Below are positions 35,663 through 44,540 of a stretch of 64,000 nt of DNA, in pieces (position 1 is the first letter of the stretch; every line of letters starts with the position of its first letter). This DNA comes from Bryobacterales bacterium (GTDB taxonomy: Bacteria; Acidobacteriota; Terriglobia; Bryobacterales; Bryobacteraceae): the NCBI GenBank assembly GCA_003132865.1, contig PKYZ01000932.1, forward strand, positions 1 to 64,000. Direction: 5' to 3'. The position numbers and the translations under genes were made by a program. The notes under the pieces are model-generated. The model was not told where the DNA came from, did not search any database, and worked only from the letters and a program-made list of their open reading frames with translations.

Positions 35663-38600
35663 ATGGCCGCCCGCCGGACTCTTGACTATTCCCAGCAGCT
35701 TGACCTCTTCGGAGGCCTCGGCGTAGACTCGTGGACAGACGCAACAGAGGAGACCGCAAATGTACGAGAGAAACCGGCTCGGACAGATGATCCTCGAACA
35801 CTGGCAGAAGCACCGGCCGCAAATGGTCGAGGAGTTGCAAACAACGAGCCAATTGGAACAGACGATCTACGAAGCCCAGGAGACGACCGGGGACCTGCTG
35901 TACGAACTGGTGTCGGTCCAGAAAATGGACTACCAGGCGGCCTGGGAGATCGCGATGCGCGAGTGGGCACTACTGCCGAGCCCGGCCCGCCGACAGTCAT
36001 CCTTGGCGGGGACGCCGACGAGCCGCTAGCCAAACCGTCCCGCGATTTCCGAATAACGGCAGCGCACAGGATCGGTGAGGGCAGCCTTCGCGAAAAGGCT
36101 CTCGCCAACCTCGCCGCCATCCGCACACTGAACCAGCTCGAAGCCGATGACCGCGAGGCCACCGGCGAGGAAAAAGCCATTCTTGCGCGTTACAGCGGGT
36201 GGGGCGCAATGGCAAACGTCTTTGAGGCGCATCCGCCGCGGGAGTGGGAAAAGACCGCCGACGAACTGCGCCAACTGCTCACCGCGGACGAATACGCTTC
36301 TGCGCGCGCCTCCACTCCCAACGCGCATTTCACGTCGCCTCTGGTGATTTCCGGTGTGTGGGAGGCTCTCGAACGCCTCGGCGTTGAGGCCGACGCGCAG
36401 GTTCTGGAGCCGTCCATGGGTGTGGGGCATTTCTTCGGACTCATGCCCGAGACGCTAGCGCCGGGCGCCCGCAGGACCGGTGTGGAACTCGACAGCCTGA
36501 CAGCACGCATCGCACAGCGGCTCTATCCCGATGCAACCATCTTTGCCAAGGGCTTTGAAGAGACGCCCCTGCCGGACAACTTCTTTGACGCCGTCGTTGG
36601 CAACATTCCGTTTGGAAATTATCCGGTGTTCGATCCCGCTTATCGCGGCAGTCCGGCCGTTACGCGTGCGATCCACGATTATTTCTTCGCCAAATCGCTC
36701 GATAAGGCGCGCGCTGGCGGTGTGGTGGCGCTCATCACCAGCCGGTACACGATGGACAAGCAGGATGCAACCATCCGGCAATACTTGGCCGAACGCGCGA
36801 ACCTGATCGGGGCCATACGTTTGCCCAACACCGCTTTCAAGGCCAACGCTGGTACCGAAGTCACCACCGATATCCTCTTCCTCCAGAAACACGGCCCAGG
36901 GGTGCCTCCGAGCGGCGAGGCCTGGCGCGAGCTTGCACCCATCGACACCCTGGATGGGCCGATACACGTCAATGAGTACTTCTCGCGCCACCCGGAGATG
37001 ATGCTGGGCCAAATGCGGCTTGAGCACGGGATGTACCGAGGCGGGGAACCGTCGCTGGTGGGCGAGTTGTCCCAAGCAGATCTCGGAAGGGCCATGGGGT
37101 CGTTGCCCGCAGCCGTCTACGTCGCCAGAGATTCAGGCGCCAGGGTGCGTGCAGACATAGCGCCGGCGGAGGCCACCGAACTGGGAGCCATCAAGGAGGG
37201 GGCATTTTACGACCGCGACGGAGTCATTGTGCTCAGGAACGGGAACCGTTTGGACCCTGCCAACCTGACCTCGTCAGTTGCCGCACGCGTCCGTGGAATG
37301 CTGGCGGTGCGCGATGCAGTGCGGCTGGTGTTTGAGACACAGCTTGAGGATGCGCCCGAGGAACGCATCACCGAGGCGCGCAAGACCTTGGGCGCTGTCT
37401 ATGATTCGTTTGTCGCAAGGTACGGTCCAATATCGTCGCGCGAAAACGTCAAGGCTTTCGCCGGCGACCCCGACCACCCGCTGCTTCTGTCACTTGAGAA
37501 CTACGACCCCGAACTGAGAACCGCCACCAAGACGCCCATTTTCGAGCGACGCACTCTGGAGCGCTATCGCCCGGTGGAGCACGTCGAGACGGCCGCCGAA
37601 GCCCTGGCCGTATCGCTGAACGAGGCGGGCGAGATTCACTGGCCGCGCATGGAGCAGCTTGCCGGGCGGACCGCGGGACAACTGCGGCGCGAACTGGGGA
37701 GCCTCGTGTACCGCAACCCGGAAGGTGGCGGTTGGGAGACTGCCGATCGATATTTGAGCGGCAACGTGCGCGCGAAGCTCGCGACAGCCATGGCGGCGGC
37801 GGAAATCGATTCGTCGTACAGGCGCAATATCGAAGCCTTGAAGGCCGTGCAACCCCCAGACCTGGAGCCGGGCGACATCGAAGCGCGTCTCGGGTCGTCG
37901 TGGATTCCGGCAACGGATATCCGCGATTTCGTATCACAGTTGCTCGACATCTCTGTGTCTGATGTGCATGTGGCCCACGCAGGGGCCATTGCCACCTGGA
38001 CCGTACAACTCGATCCCGACGCGCGATGGCATGTGAGCAACACCACCGCCTGGGGCACGTCGCGGTTTCGTGCGTCCGAGCTGATCGATCAGGCCCTCAA
38101 TGGGCGCACTCCGACCGCATACGATGAGCACGAAGATGGTTCGCGCACCATCAATCAGCAGGAGACCATTGCCGCACGCGAGAAACAACAGCAGCTCAAA
38201 GACCGTTTTCGCGAGTGGATTTGGCAGGACGGTGAGCGAGCATCACGGCTTGCCCGCGATTACAACGAGCGCTTCAACAATCTGCGCCTGCGCAATTTCG
38301 ACGGATCGCATTTGACGTTGCCCGGCATGGTGCGCGATAACCTTCGCGACCGTGACCTGGGCCGTCATCAGAAAGACGCGGTGTGGCGCATCCTGCAGAG
38401 CGGCAGCACACTGCTGGCACATGTGGTAGGCGCCGGAAAGACCTGGACCATGGCCGCCGCCGCGATGGAAATGCGCCGCCTGGGGCTTGCCAAGAAGCCG
38501 ATGTTCGTGGTCCCGAATCATTTGGTCGAACAGTGGGGCGCGGAGTTCCTCAAGCTGTATCCACAGGCGCACCTCTTTATCGCCGGCAGCGAACACTTTG

Positions 38601-41206
38601 CGGCCGGCAACCGCGAGCGCGCGATGGCGCGCATAGCCAGCGGCAATTACGATGCGGTAATCGTCTCGCACCGCTCATTCGAATTCTTGCCCGTCTCGGA
38701 TAAACTGTTCAACCGCTTCATTGACCGCCAGCTCGATCAGTTGGAAAACGCCATACACGAAGCAAATGCTGAAACCGGCGATAACCGCCGCATCGTGAAG
38801 GAACTGGAGAAATCCAAGAAGCGCCTCGCCACCAAGTTGAAGCAGCGTGCCGACCGCGAGCGCAAAGACAACACCATCACTTTCGAGGAATTGGGCGTGG
38901 ACCAGATTTTCGTTGATGAGGCGGATCTCTATAAGAACCTGTTCTACACCACCAAAATGAATCGCATCGCGGGACTGCCGAACTCGGATAGCAACCGCGC
39001 CTTCGATATGTTCCTGAAGACCCGCTACCTGCTGGAGCAGGCTGGAGGCCGGGTGGTATTTGCCACGGGTACGCCGATCTCCAACACCATGGCTGAGATG
39101 TACACGATGCTGCGCTACCTCGCGCCGGGCCTGCTGCAGGAGCGCGGCGTGGAGCATTTCGATGCCTGGGCCGGAAACTTTGCGGAGGCCGTGACCGCCT
39201 TGGAACTCGCGCCAGACGGGTCAGGCTATCGCATGCACACGCGTTTCGCCAAATTCATCAATCTGCCCGAGCTTTTGACCATGTTCCGCACGGTTGCGGA
39301 CGTGCAGACTGCCGATATGCTGAAACTGCCCCGACCGGAGATTGCCACGGGGCGGCCGGAGATCGTCGCAGCGCCAGCGAGTGAACCGCTCAAAGCCTTT
39401 ATCAAGACGCTCACAGACCGCGCCGAGCGCCTCCGGTCGCAGCGCATCGATCCTTCACAGGACAACATGCTCAAAATCACTGGTGACGGCCGCAAGGCGG
39501 CGCTCGACATGCGCCTGGTGGAAGAATTCGCCGATCCGCACGGCGATACCAAAATCAGCCGTGCCGTCGAACGAGTTCACAACGTCTGGCAAGCGACCGG
39601 GAACTCCCGATCCACCCAGCTTGTATTTTGCGACCTGTCCACGCCAGATCCCTCGCGATTCAACGTCTACGATGAGTTACGCTCGCGGCTGATTGATAGG
39701 GGCATCCCACAACAGGACATTGCCTTTATCCACGACGCCGACAGCGACGCCGCCAAGATGAGGCTGTTCAACGCGGTGAATGCGGGCAGGGTGCGCATTC
39801 TCATCGGCTCGACCGAGAAGATGGGCGCAGGCACCAATGTGCAGCGCCGTCTTGTCGCCTTGCACCATCTGGATGCGCCCTGGCGCCCGCGCGACATCGA
39901 GCAGCGTGAGGGACGCATCCTGCGTCAAGGGAATCTGAACTCTGAGGTGCGCGTTTACCGCTACGTCACGGAGGGCTCGTTTGATGCCTATATGTGGCAG
40001 ACCTTGGAAACGAAGGCCCGCTTCATCCAGCAGGTGATGAGGGGACAGACGTCGGTGCGTGCCGCCGAGGACCTGGAGGCCAGCACTCTCACCTACGCGG
40101 AAATCAAAGCCATCGCCTCCGGTAATCCGGCGGTGATGGAGAAAGTTAAGGTGGACACGGAAGTCCGCAAACTCGACCAGCTCCGTGCGGCGCACGTCAA
40201 CCAGCAGCACAGCATCCGGTTGCAGCTTCACCGGCTGCCGCTGGAGATCGCCGAAGCCCAGCGGGGCATTGCCACGGTCGCAAAGGACATCGCTATGCGC
40301 GACGCGCATGCCGACACCGAGTTCAGTATGACCGTGGGCAACCGCGTTTATTCCGGCAAAGGCGCGCGCGAGGAAGCCGCTAAGGCCCTCACGTATACGG
40401 TGCTCTCCTGGCGTGACGACACCACAGTGCAAGTACGTGGTGCATTCCGCGGGTTCGAGATCTTGAGCAAAGGTAAATTGGCCACGGGGTTTAATCCCGA
40501 GGATGAACGTCTGCCGGAGATTTTCATCCGGGCCGCGGGCACCTACCCCGCGCACCTCAACCCAGAGAATACTGTTGGCACAGTGCAAAGCATAGAGCAC
40601 ACGCTGCGATCGCTGGAACGAGTTGCCGCGCAACAACAGGAGCGCGCCGATTACCTACAGAAGACGCTGGCCGATTACCAGGCCCAGGCGAACCGGCCCT
40701 TTGAGCATGAAGCGCGCCTCAAGGAGTTGCTTGTGCGTCAGGCCCAGGTCAATTCATTGCTGGACCTCGACAAGGGCGAGCGACAAATTGCGGAGGCGGC
40801 CAGCGACCGCGACGATCTAACGACGCCCGACCAGGCTATGGAAATCTCAACCACGCCGGGCGTTGAGCGTGCCTCCTTGTCTGTGCCTCGGAACGGCTCA
40901 CAGAAACCGGCGGAGAACGGACGGGCTGAGCTGGCCAAGTCAGCCATTGGATACATGCGGCAATCGCGAATGGCTATAGCCGACATGGCGATCAGCGAGC
41001 GAACAGCCCCTCAGGCCGGCCTAATAAGCGGAACCGCAGTCGCGGTCAACGGCACCCATCTGGCCGTCGCCACTGCTGGAAATCGGTTCATGGTCCTCGA
41101 ACTTGATGGTTCCAGCGGCAATGTTGCGTTAGGCGTCGGCGTGCGCATACGCTTCAGTCAAGGACGAGCGACGGTTGAGGCTCCAGAGCGAGGTCGTGGA
41201 CGGTGA
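35663..41206 (+). CDS. giant N6-adenine methylase / SNF2-like helicase fusion (DarB-like)
   Basis: An 1847-residue protein common on conjugative elements and related in design to phage P1 DarB. After a disordered N-terminus the methylase domain (about residues 160-450) carries EPSMGVGHFFGL (SAM motif, ~249) and VVGNIPFGNYPV (catalytic motif, ~312). The helicase (about 890-1450) has Walker A AHVVGAGKTWTMA (~920), DEAD-type FVDEADLYKN (~1085), FATGTPISNT and the late DIEQREGRILRQGN motif VI. A coiled C-terminus follows. It may modify or protect incoming DNA. The ATG at 35663 lacks a strong ribosome-binding site, and another small gene overlaps bases 35760-36029 in the +1 frame, so the true start could be later. 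Confidence 0.88.
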   Translation: MAARRTLDYSQQLDLFGGLGVDSWTDATEETANVREKPARTDDPRTLAEAPAANGRGVANNEPIGTDDLRSPGDDRGPAVRTGVGPENGLPGGLGDRDARVGTTAEPGPPTVILGGDADEPLAKPSRDFRITAAHRIGEGSLREKALANLAAIRTLNQLEADDREATGEEKAILARYSGWGAMANVFEAHPPREWEKTADELRQLLTADEYASARASTPNAHFTSPLVISGVWEALERLGVEADAQVLEPSMGVGHFFGLMPETLAPGARRTGVELDSLTARIAQRLYPDATIFAKGFEETPLPDNFFDAVVGNIPFGNYPVFDPAYRGSPAVTRAIHDYFFAKSLDKARAGGVVALITSRYTMDKQDATIRQYLAERANLIGAIRLPNTAFKANAGTEVTTDILFLQKHGPGVPPSGEAWRELAPIDTLDGPIHVNEYFSRHPEMMLGQMRLEHGMYRGGEPSLVGELSQADLGRAMGSLPAAVYVARDSGARVRADIAPAEATELGAIKEGAFYDRDGVIVLRNGNRLDPANLTSSVAARVRGMLAVRDAVRLVFETQLEDAPEERITEARKTLGAVYDSFVARYGPISSRENVKAFAGDPDHPLLLSLENYDPELRTATKTPIFERRTLERYRPVEHVETAAEALAVSLNEAGEIHWPRMEQLAGRTAGQLRRELGSLVYRNPEGGGWETADRYLSGNVRAKLATAMAAAEIDSSYRRNIEALKAVQPPDLEPGDIEARLGSSWIPATDIRDFVSQLLDISVSDVHVAHAGAIATWTVQLDPDARWHVSNTTAWGTSRFRASELIDQALNGRTPTAYDEHEDGSRTINQQETIAAREKQQQLKDRFREWIWQDGERASRLARDYNERFNNLRLRNFDGSHLTLPGMVRDNLRDRDLGRHQKDAVWRILQSGSTLLAHVVGAGKTWTMAAAAMEMRRLGLAKKPMFVVPNHLVEQWGAEFLKLYPQAHLFIAGSEHFAAGNRERAMARIASGNYDAVIVSHRSFEFLPVSDKLFNRFIDRQLDQLENAIHEANAETGDNRRIVKELEKSKKRLATKLKQRADRERKDNTITFEELGVDQIFVDEADLYKNLFYTTKMNRIAGLPNSDSNRAFDMFLKTRYLLEQAGGRVVFATGTPISNTMAEMYTMLRYLAPGLLQERGVEHFDAWAGNFAEAVTALELAPDGSGYRMHTRFAKFINLPELLTMFRTVADVQTADMLKLPRPEIATGRPEIVAAPASEPLKAFIKTLTDRAERLRSQRIDPSQDNMLKITGDGRKAALDMRLVEEFADPHGDTKISRAVERVHNVWQATGNSRSTQLVFCDLSTPDPSRFNVYDELRSRLIDRGIPQQDIAFIHDADSDAAKMRLFNAVNAGRVRILIGSTEKMGAGTNVQRRLVALHHLDAPWRPRDIEQREGRILRQGNLNSEVRVYRYVTEGSFDAYMWQTLETKARFIQQVMRGQTSVRAAEDLEASTLTYAEIKAIASGNPAVMEKVKVDTEVRKLDQLRAAHVNQQHSIRLQLHRLPLEIAEAQRGIATVAKDIAMRDAHADTEFSMTVGNRVYSGKGAREEAAKALTYTVLSWRDDTTVQVRGAFRGFEILSKGKLATGFNPEDERLPEIFIRAAGTYPAHLNPENTVGTVQSIEHTLRSLERVAAQQQERADYLQKTLADYQAQANRPFEHEARLKELLVRQAQVNSLLDLDKGERQIAEAASDRDDLTTPDQAMEISTTPGVERASLSVPRNGSQKPAENGRAELAKSAIGYMRQSRMAIADMAISERTAPQAGLISGTAVAVNGTHLAVATAGNRFMVLELDGSSGNVALGVGVRIRFSQGRATVEAPERGRGR
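35760..36029 (+). CDS. 89-residue protein overlapping the helicase 5' end in another frame
   Basis: An ATG preceded by GAGGAGA with ideal spacing opens an 89-residue frame entirely inside the first 370 bases of the methylase-helicase frame (+1 relative). The product is well-behaved and helical: MYERNRLGQMILEHWQKHRP, YEAQETTGDLLYELVSVQ and YQAAWEIAMREWALLP, reminiscent of TnpV-type small proteins of conjugative transposons. In the same stretch the helicase frame encodes only low-complexity sequence. I judge this frame the real coding one here, either as a true overlap or because the helicase starts downstream. Confidence 0.65.
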   Translation: MYERNRLGQMILEHWQKHRPQMVEELQTTSQLEQTIYEAQETTGDLLYELVSVQKMDYQAAWEIAMREWALLPSPARRQSSLAGTPTSR

Positions 41207-41524
41207 GCGTGTTGCGCCGATTGAGATTAGCCGCTATTGCACAGCGCCTCGCCGCGGCGCGCCCGCAGCCGCCGTAATGACGGCACAGCCCGTTCCGCGC
41301 GGTTTGCCGACGACTAAGCCGCCAAGTGGAAGGTGGATCCCCAGACGTAAGCGCGTTTTATCAGGAGTAACCGGTGATCGCGGGTGCGTCTTACGGCTCT
41401 GGCACCAAGTCGGGAAGTTGCAGGGCTCGTTTGGGGCATTCGGGTACTCGCAGTCAGAAGCAGTCTCTTGAAGATCAAAGGACACGGTTGGTGTCTACGG
41501 AGTAGAATTAGCTGTTACGGAGAA
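41207..41524. other. non-coding gap holding the inverted 19-mer
   Basis: A 318-base space between the methylase-helicase and the defence cluster. It carries the 19-base sequence shared with the IS91 element end and presumably the promoter for the ATPase gene. GGAG at 41519-41522 lies very close to the ATG at 41525. Confidence 0.5.
41340..41358 (+). repeat. 19-base inverted copy of the IS91-side sequence
   Basis: CCCAGACGTAAGCGCGTTT is the exact reverse complement of bases 4727-4745. No transposase remains nearby. It may be a solo element end. Confidence 0.6.
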
Positions 41525-43420
41525 ATGACACCGAAAAGTCAGAAGACGTCTGCACACCACGTGGTGACGAGTCTCAACGTTATCGGCGGATTCCTAGCCG
41601 GTGCGCATCTGGAATTCGCAGATGGATTGAACTGTTTGATCGGCGGTCGCGGAGCAGGAAAGACCACCGCTCTCGAATTTCTTCGCTTCGGCCTTGGCCT
41701 GATGCCCGACGCCAAGACGAATTCGCAGCGGCACCGTGCGATCGAAGGCTTGGTAAAAGCGAATCTGGGAAACGGACGGATCAGTATCGAACTGCGGACC
41801 AAGACGGACATGAAGTATACGGCCGGCCGGAGTGCCCACGACGCGGTCCAGGTACTTAATGAAATGGGAACGGCCGTTCCCATTTCCCTTGATCGTGATC
41901 AGATATTCGGAGCCGACGTTTTCAGCCAAAACGAAATTGAAGAGATCGCATCGAGCCCAGCAGCCCAACTGGAGCTCCTTGATCGGTTTGAAGAAAACGA
42001 AACAATTTCGATTGACCGCGAATTGGAGATGCTTCAACGCCAGCTCGATCAATCCAGTATTGACCTTCGCCAAATCGACCAGGCCGCAGAAGACGCTCTG
42101 GGGCGAGCCTCTGAATTACCGGTTTTGGAGGAAAAGCTGAAGGGTCTGGCCGAAGTTACCGGTCCAGACGCCAGTCGGATCAATGCGGCACATGCCGCGA
42201 AGACCTTGCGTACCCGCGAAGAAAAGGTTCCAGGACTCCTCATGGCGGGTGTGCAGAAGCTCGTGCGAGACCTAGCGTCAGCTCAATCGACTTTTAAGGC
42301 CGGTGTCGATGCGCAAATCGATAGCCCCATTCGCGAGGGCGCCAATCAGGAATTCTTTAAAGCCCTTCAGGAGAATATTGCCCATTTCATTCAGTATGTG
42401 GCCGCCTCTGTCCAATCGGTGGAAGACAAGGCGCGAGAACTTGAGCGCAACATAAGCAAACAAGCAACAGCGCTTGCCGAACGACATGCCATCCAAGAAG
42501 CCGAATACCGGACCATCGTCTCGGCCTCCGCGGAGCAGAGTGAACGTGCGGCTGAACGGGTCGCGATGCAAACCGCACTTGCGAATGCCCAATCTGCGGC
42601 GAATGAACGCTCAGCCAAAGTACAACAACGGCAGGCGATGCTCAAGGACCGCTCTCTTTTGTTGAATCGCGTTTCCGAACTGCGCGATCAACGCTTCGCT
42701 CTCAGGAAACGGGTTGCCGAACAGCTGTCCGGCGAATTCCCAAGCATTCGGGTTACGGTTGCGCAGGCGGCCGATGTACAGGAATATCAGGAGCGTGTTA
42801 CCGACGCCCTCAAAGGTTCTGGCATCAAACAGGGACCCACGGCCGAACGTCTGTCACAAGTGTTCCTGCCCGCAGAGCTGGCCGAGGTCGCGGCCAAGAA
42901 CGACATCGCAACCCTCATGCATCGGGCTGGGTTCGATGAAGACCGTTCGAAGAAGATTTTGAACGCGCTTCGCGCCGGCGGCACCTATTACACGATCGAG
43001 ACGGTTGCCCTTCATGATCGCCCCTGCATCGAGCTGCTTGACGGAGACACTTTTAAAGAGTCGACCAATCTTTCCACGGGGCAACGATGCACGACGATTT
43101 TGCCCATATTGCTGACGCAAAATGAACGTCCGCTCCTGATCGATCAGCCAGAAGACAATCTCGACAACGCATTCGTATACGAAACAATCGTGCGGGCATT
43201 ACAGGCGATCAAAGGCATGCGTCAGGTAATCTTCGTCACCCACAATCCGAATATACCGGTCCTTGGCGATGCCGAACGCGTTTTTGTCTTCGCATCCGAT
43301 GGCCAGCACTCAACTCTCAAACAGGTAGGAACGGTGGACGAATGCAGGGATCAGATCGAGAGGATTCTGGAGGGCGGTCGCGAGGCGTTTCTGAAACGAA
43401 AAACGCGCTATGGCCATTAA
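41525..43420 (+). CDS. SMC/TrlF-like coiled-coil ATPase, first gene of a three-gene module
   Basis: A 631-residue ABC/SMC-type ATPase. Walker A is LIGGRGAGKTTALEF (about residues 38-52). A long coiled-coil-rich middle (about 155-420) separates it from the C-terminal half: signature STGQRCTTILP (about 517), Walker B RPLLIDQPEDNLD (about 535-547) and switch His in VIFVTHNPNIPV (about 570). The shape is like the ATPase part of TrlF-type conflict proteins but without a fused nuclease. The end overlaps the histidine kinase by 11 bases. It may be the sensor or effector of a regulated defence module. The start is uncertain; upstream in-frame starts exist. Confidence 0.82.
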   Translation: MTPKSQKTSAHHVVTSLNVIGGFLAGAHLEFADGLNCLIGGRGAGKTTALEFLRFGLGLMPDAKTNSQRHRAIEGLVKANLGNGRISIELRTKTDMKYTAGRSAHDAVQVLNEMGTAVPISLDRDQIFGADVFSQNEIEEIASSPAAQLELLDRFEENETISIDRELEMLQRQLDQSSIDLRQIDQAAEDALGRASELPVLEEKLKGLAEVTGPDASRINAAHAAKTLRTREEKVPGLLMAGVQKLVRDLASAQSTFKAGVDAQIDSPIREGANQEFFKALQENIAHFIQYVAASVQSVEDKARELERNISKQATALAERHAIQEAEYRTIVSASAEQSERAAERVAMQTALANAQSAANERSAKVQQRQAMLKDRSLLLNRVSELRDQRFALRKRVAEQLSGEFPSIRVTVAQAADVQEYQERVTDALKGSGIKQGPTAERLSQVFLPAELAEVAAKNDIATLMHRAGFDEDRSKKILNALRAGGTYYTIETVALHDRPCIELLDGDTFKESTNLSTGQRCTTILPILLTQNERPLLIDQPEDNLDNAFVYETIVRALQAIKGMRQVIFVTHNPNIPVLGDAERVFVFASDGQHSTLKQVGTVDECRDQIERILEGGREAFLKRKTRYGH

Positions 43421-44540
43421 CGATCCTGCCGAAGGTCAAGACCTGCTTCGGGCGTTAAGCGCAAACGACTGGTCCGTGACGCTTGAAGCCGTGGCTGCTG
43501 CCGAGCGAGCCATACGGGACACAATTGTCGGCGATGCTCAATCCGATCCGATTGTGCAAAAGCTGGTGATGCTCGCAAATCACCCGAAATGGGAGGTTCG
43601 CCGAGCGATTGCTAATGCCGCGGCGCAACTGCCTCATCCGGCATTTGAAGCGCCGCTTGCGAAACTTGCGCTTGACGATAACAATCGCGTCCGGCTCGCG
43701 GCCGAGCAAGCCGCGTTGAGGCGGCGCGACTCACGGCATGCCAGCTCTCTGGGAAAGCAACACCAGGATCGCATAAATTCGATTCTCGACGATATTGCAG
43801 CCCGTTTCGGCACAAAAGGGCGCGATGCTGTCAGGCGGGCGGCGAACGAAATTGCGAATATCTTTGCCCGCGAGTTGTATCACGAAGTCATCAAACTGAT
43901 GTCGCCTTTGGCTTTTTCAGCCGAGACCTTACGAACCCAGCTTTTGGCGAGAAACGTTCCTGCCGAAGCACTGGTTGACGAAGCGGCGCGCATGGGTCGG
44001 CGGGTCGAACAAATCCGGAACATCCTGGATGCGATGCGCGCCTACACAGCTCAACCCCCACTCAGCTATAAGCCGGAAGTGCTGTGGGATGTCATCCAGG
44101 AAGCGGCAACCGTCGCCATCGAGAGCGATTCGAAACGCTCCCGACGGCCGGCAATCGAGATCGACGTCGCAACGACTCTGGTCGTCTGCGTCGCACGAGG
44201 ACGCCTGGTTCAGGCTCTTACGAATGTCTTGGTGAACGCTATTGAGGCTTACGGTGACGGGGAATCACCGAAACCAATCAAAGTTAAGGCTCACCTTCAT
44301 CAAGGCATCGTTGGAATAACAGTGAAAGACTCAGGGTGCGGCATGTCCGAGGAAGCGCAACGCGACGCGCTTACACTGTTTGCAACGAGTAAACCGAACG
44401 GCACCGGTTTCGGATTGCCACTAGCCGTCAAAATTATTGAATCGGAACATGGAGGGCGGCTGACCCTTGAAAGTGTGAAGGGACGCGGAACTCTCGTGCG
44501 GATCACCGTACCCGCAAACCCTCAAATGGACGCGGCATGA
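43410..44540 (+). CDS. HEAT-repeat histidine kinase
   Basis: A 376-residue soluble kinase. Residues about 20-110 are HEAT-type repeats (VMLANHPKWEVRRAIANAAAQ, then LALDDNNRVRLAAEQAA). A dimerisation helix carries RELYHEVIKLMSPLAF with the probable phospho-His158. The GHKL ATPase has an N box NVLVNAIEAY (about 237), G1 VKDSGCGMS and G2 GTGFGLPLAVKIIE. No membrane span or PAS domain exists, so the signal is cytoplasmic, perhaps read by the HEAT part or the ATPase partner. It overlaps the ATPase gene by 11 bases and the regulator by 4. Confidence 0.88.
   Translation: MAINDPAEGQDLLRALSANDWSVTLEAVAAAERAIRDTIVGDAQSDPIVQKLVMLANHPKWEVRRAIANAAAQLPHPAFEAPLAKLALDDNNRVRLAAEQAALRRRDSRHASSLGKQHQDRINSILDDIAARFGTKGRDAVRRAANEIANIFARELYHEVIKLMSPLAFSAETLRTQLLARNVPAEALVDEAARMGRRVEQIRNILDAMRAYTAQPPLSYKPEVLWDVIQEAATVAIESDSKRSRRPAIEIDVATTLVVCVARGRLVQALTNVLVNAIEAYGDGESPKPIKVKAHLHQGIVGITVKDSGCGMSEEAQRDALTLFATSKPNGTGFGLPLAVKIIESEHGGRLTLESVKGRGTLVRITVPANPQMDAA

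Noticed and set aside
36455..37075. Long minus-strand frames opposite the methylase-helicase
   Set aside because: They mirror GC-rich codon structure of the plus-strand gene and contain no domain-like sequence.
41525..43420. Classification as a chromosomal SMC or RecN protein
   Set aside because: It is too short, the coiled coil is limited, and the gene is embedded with a kinase and regulator rather than partition or repair genes.
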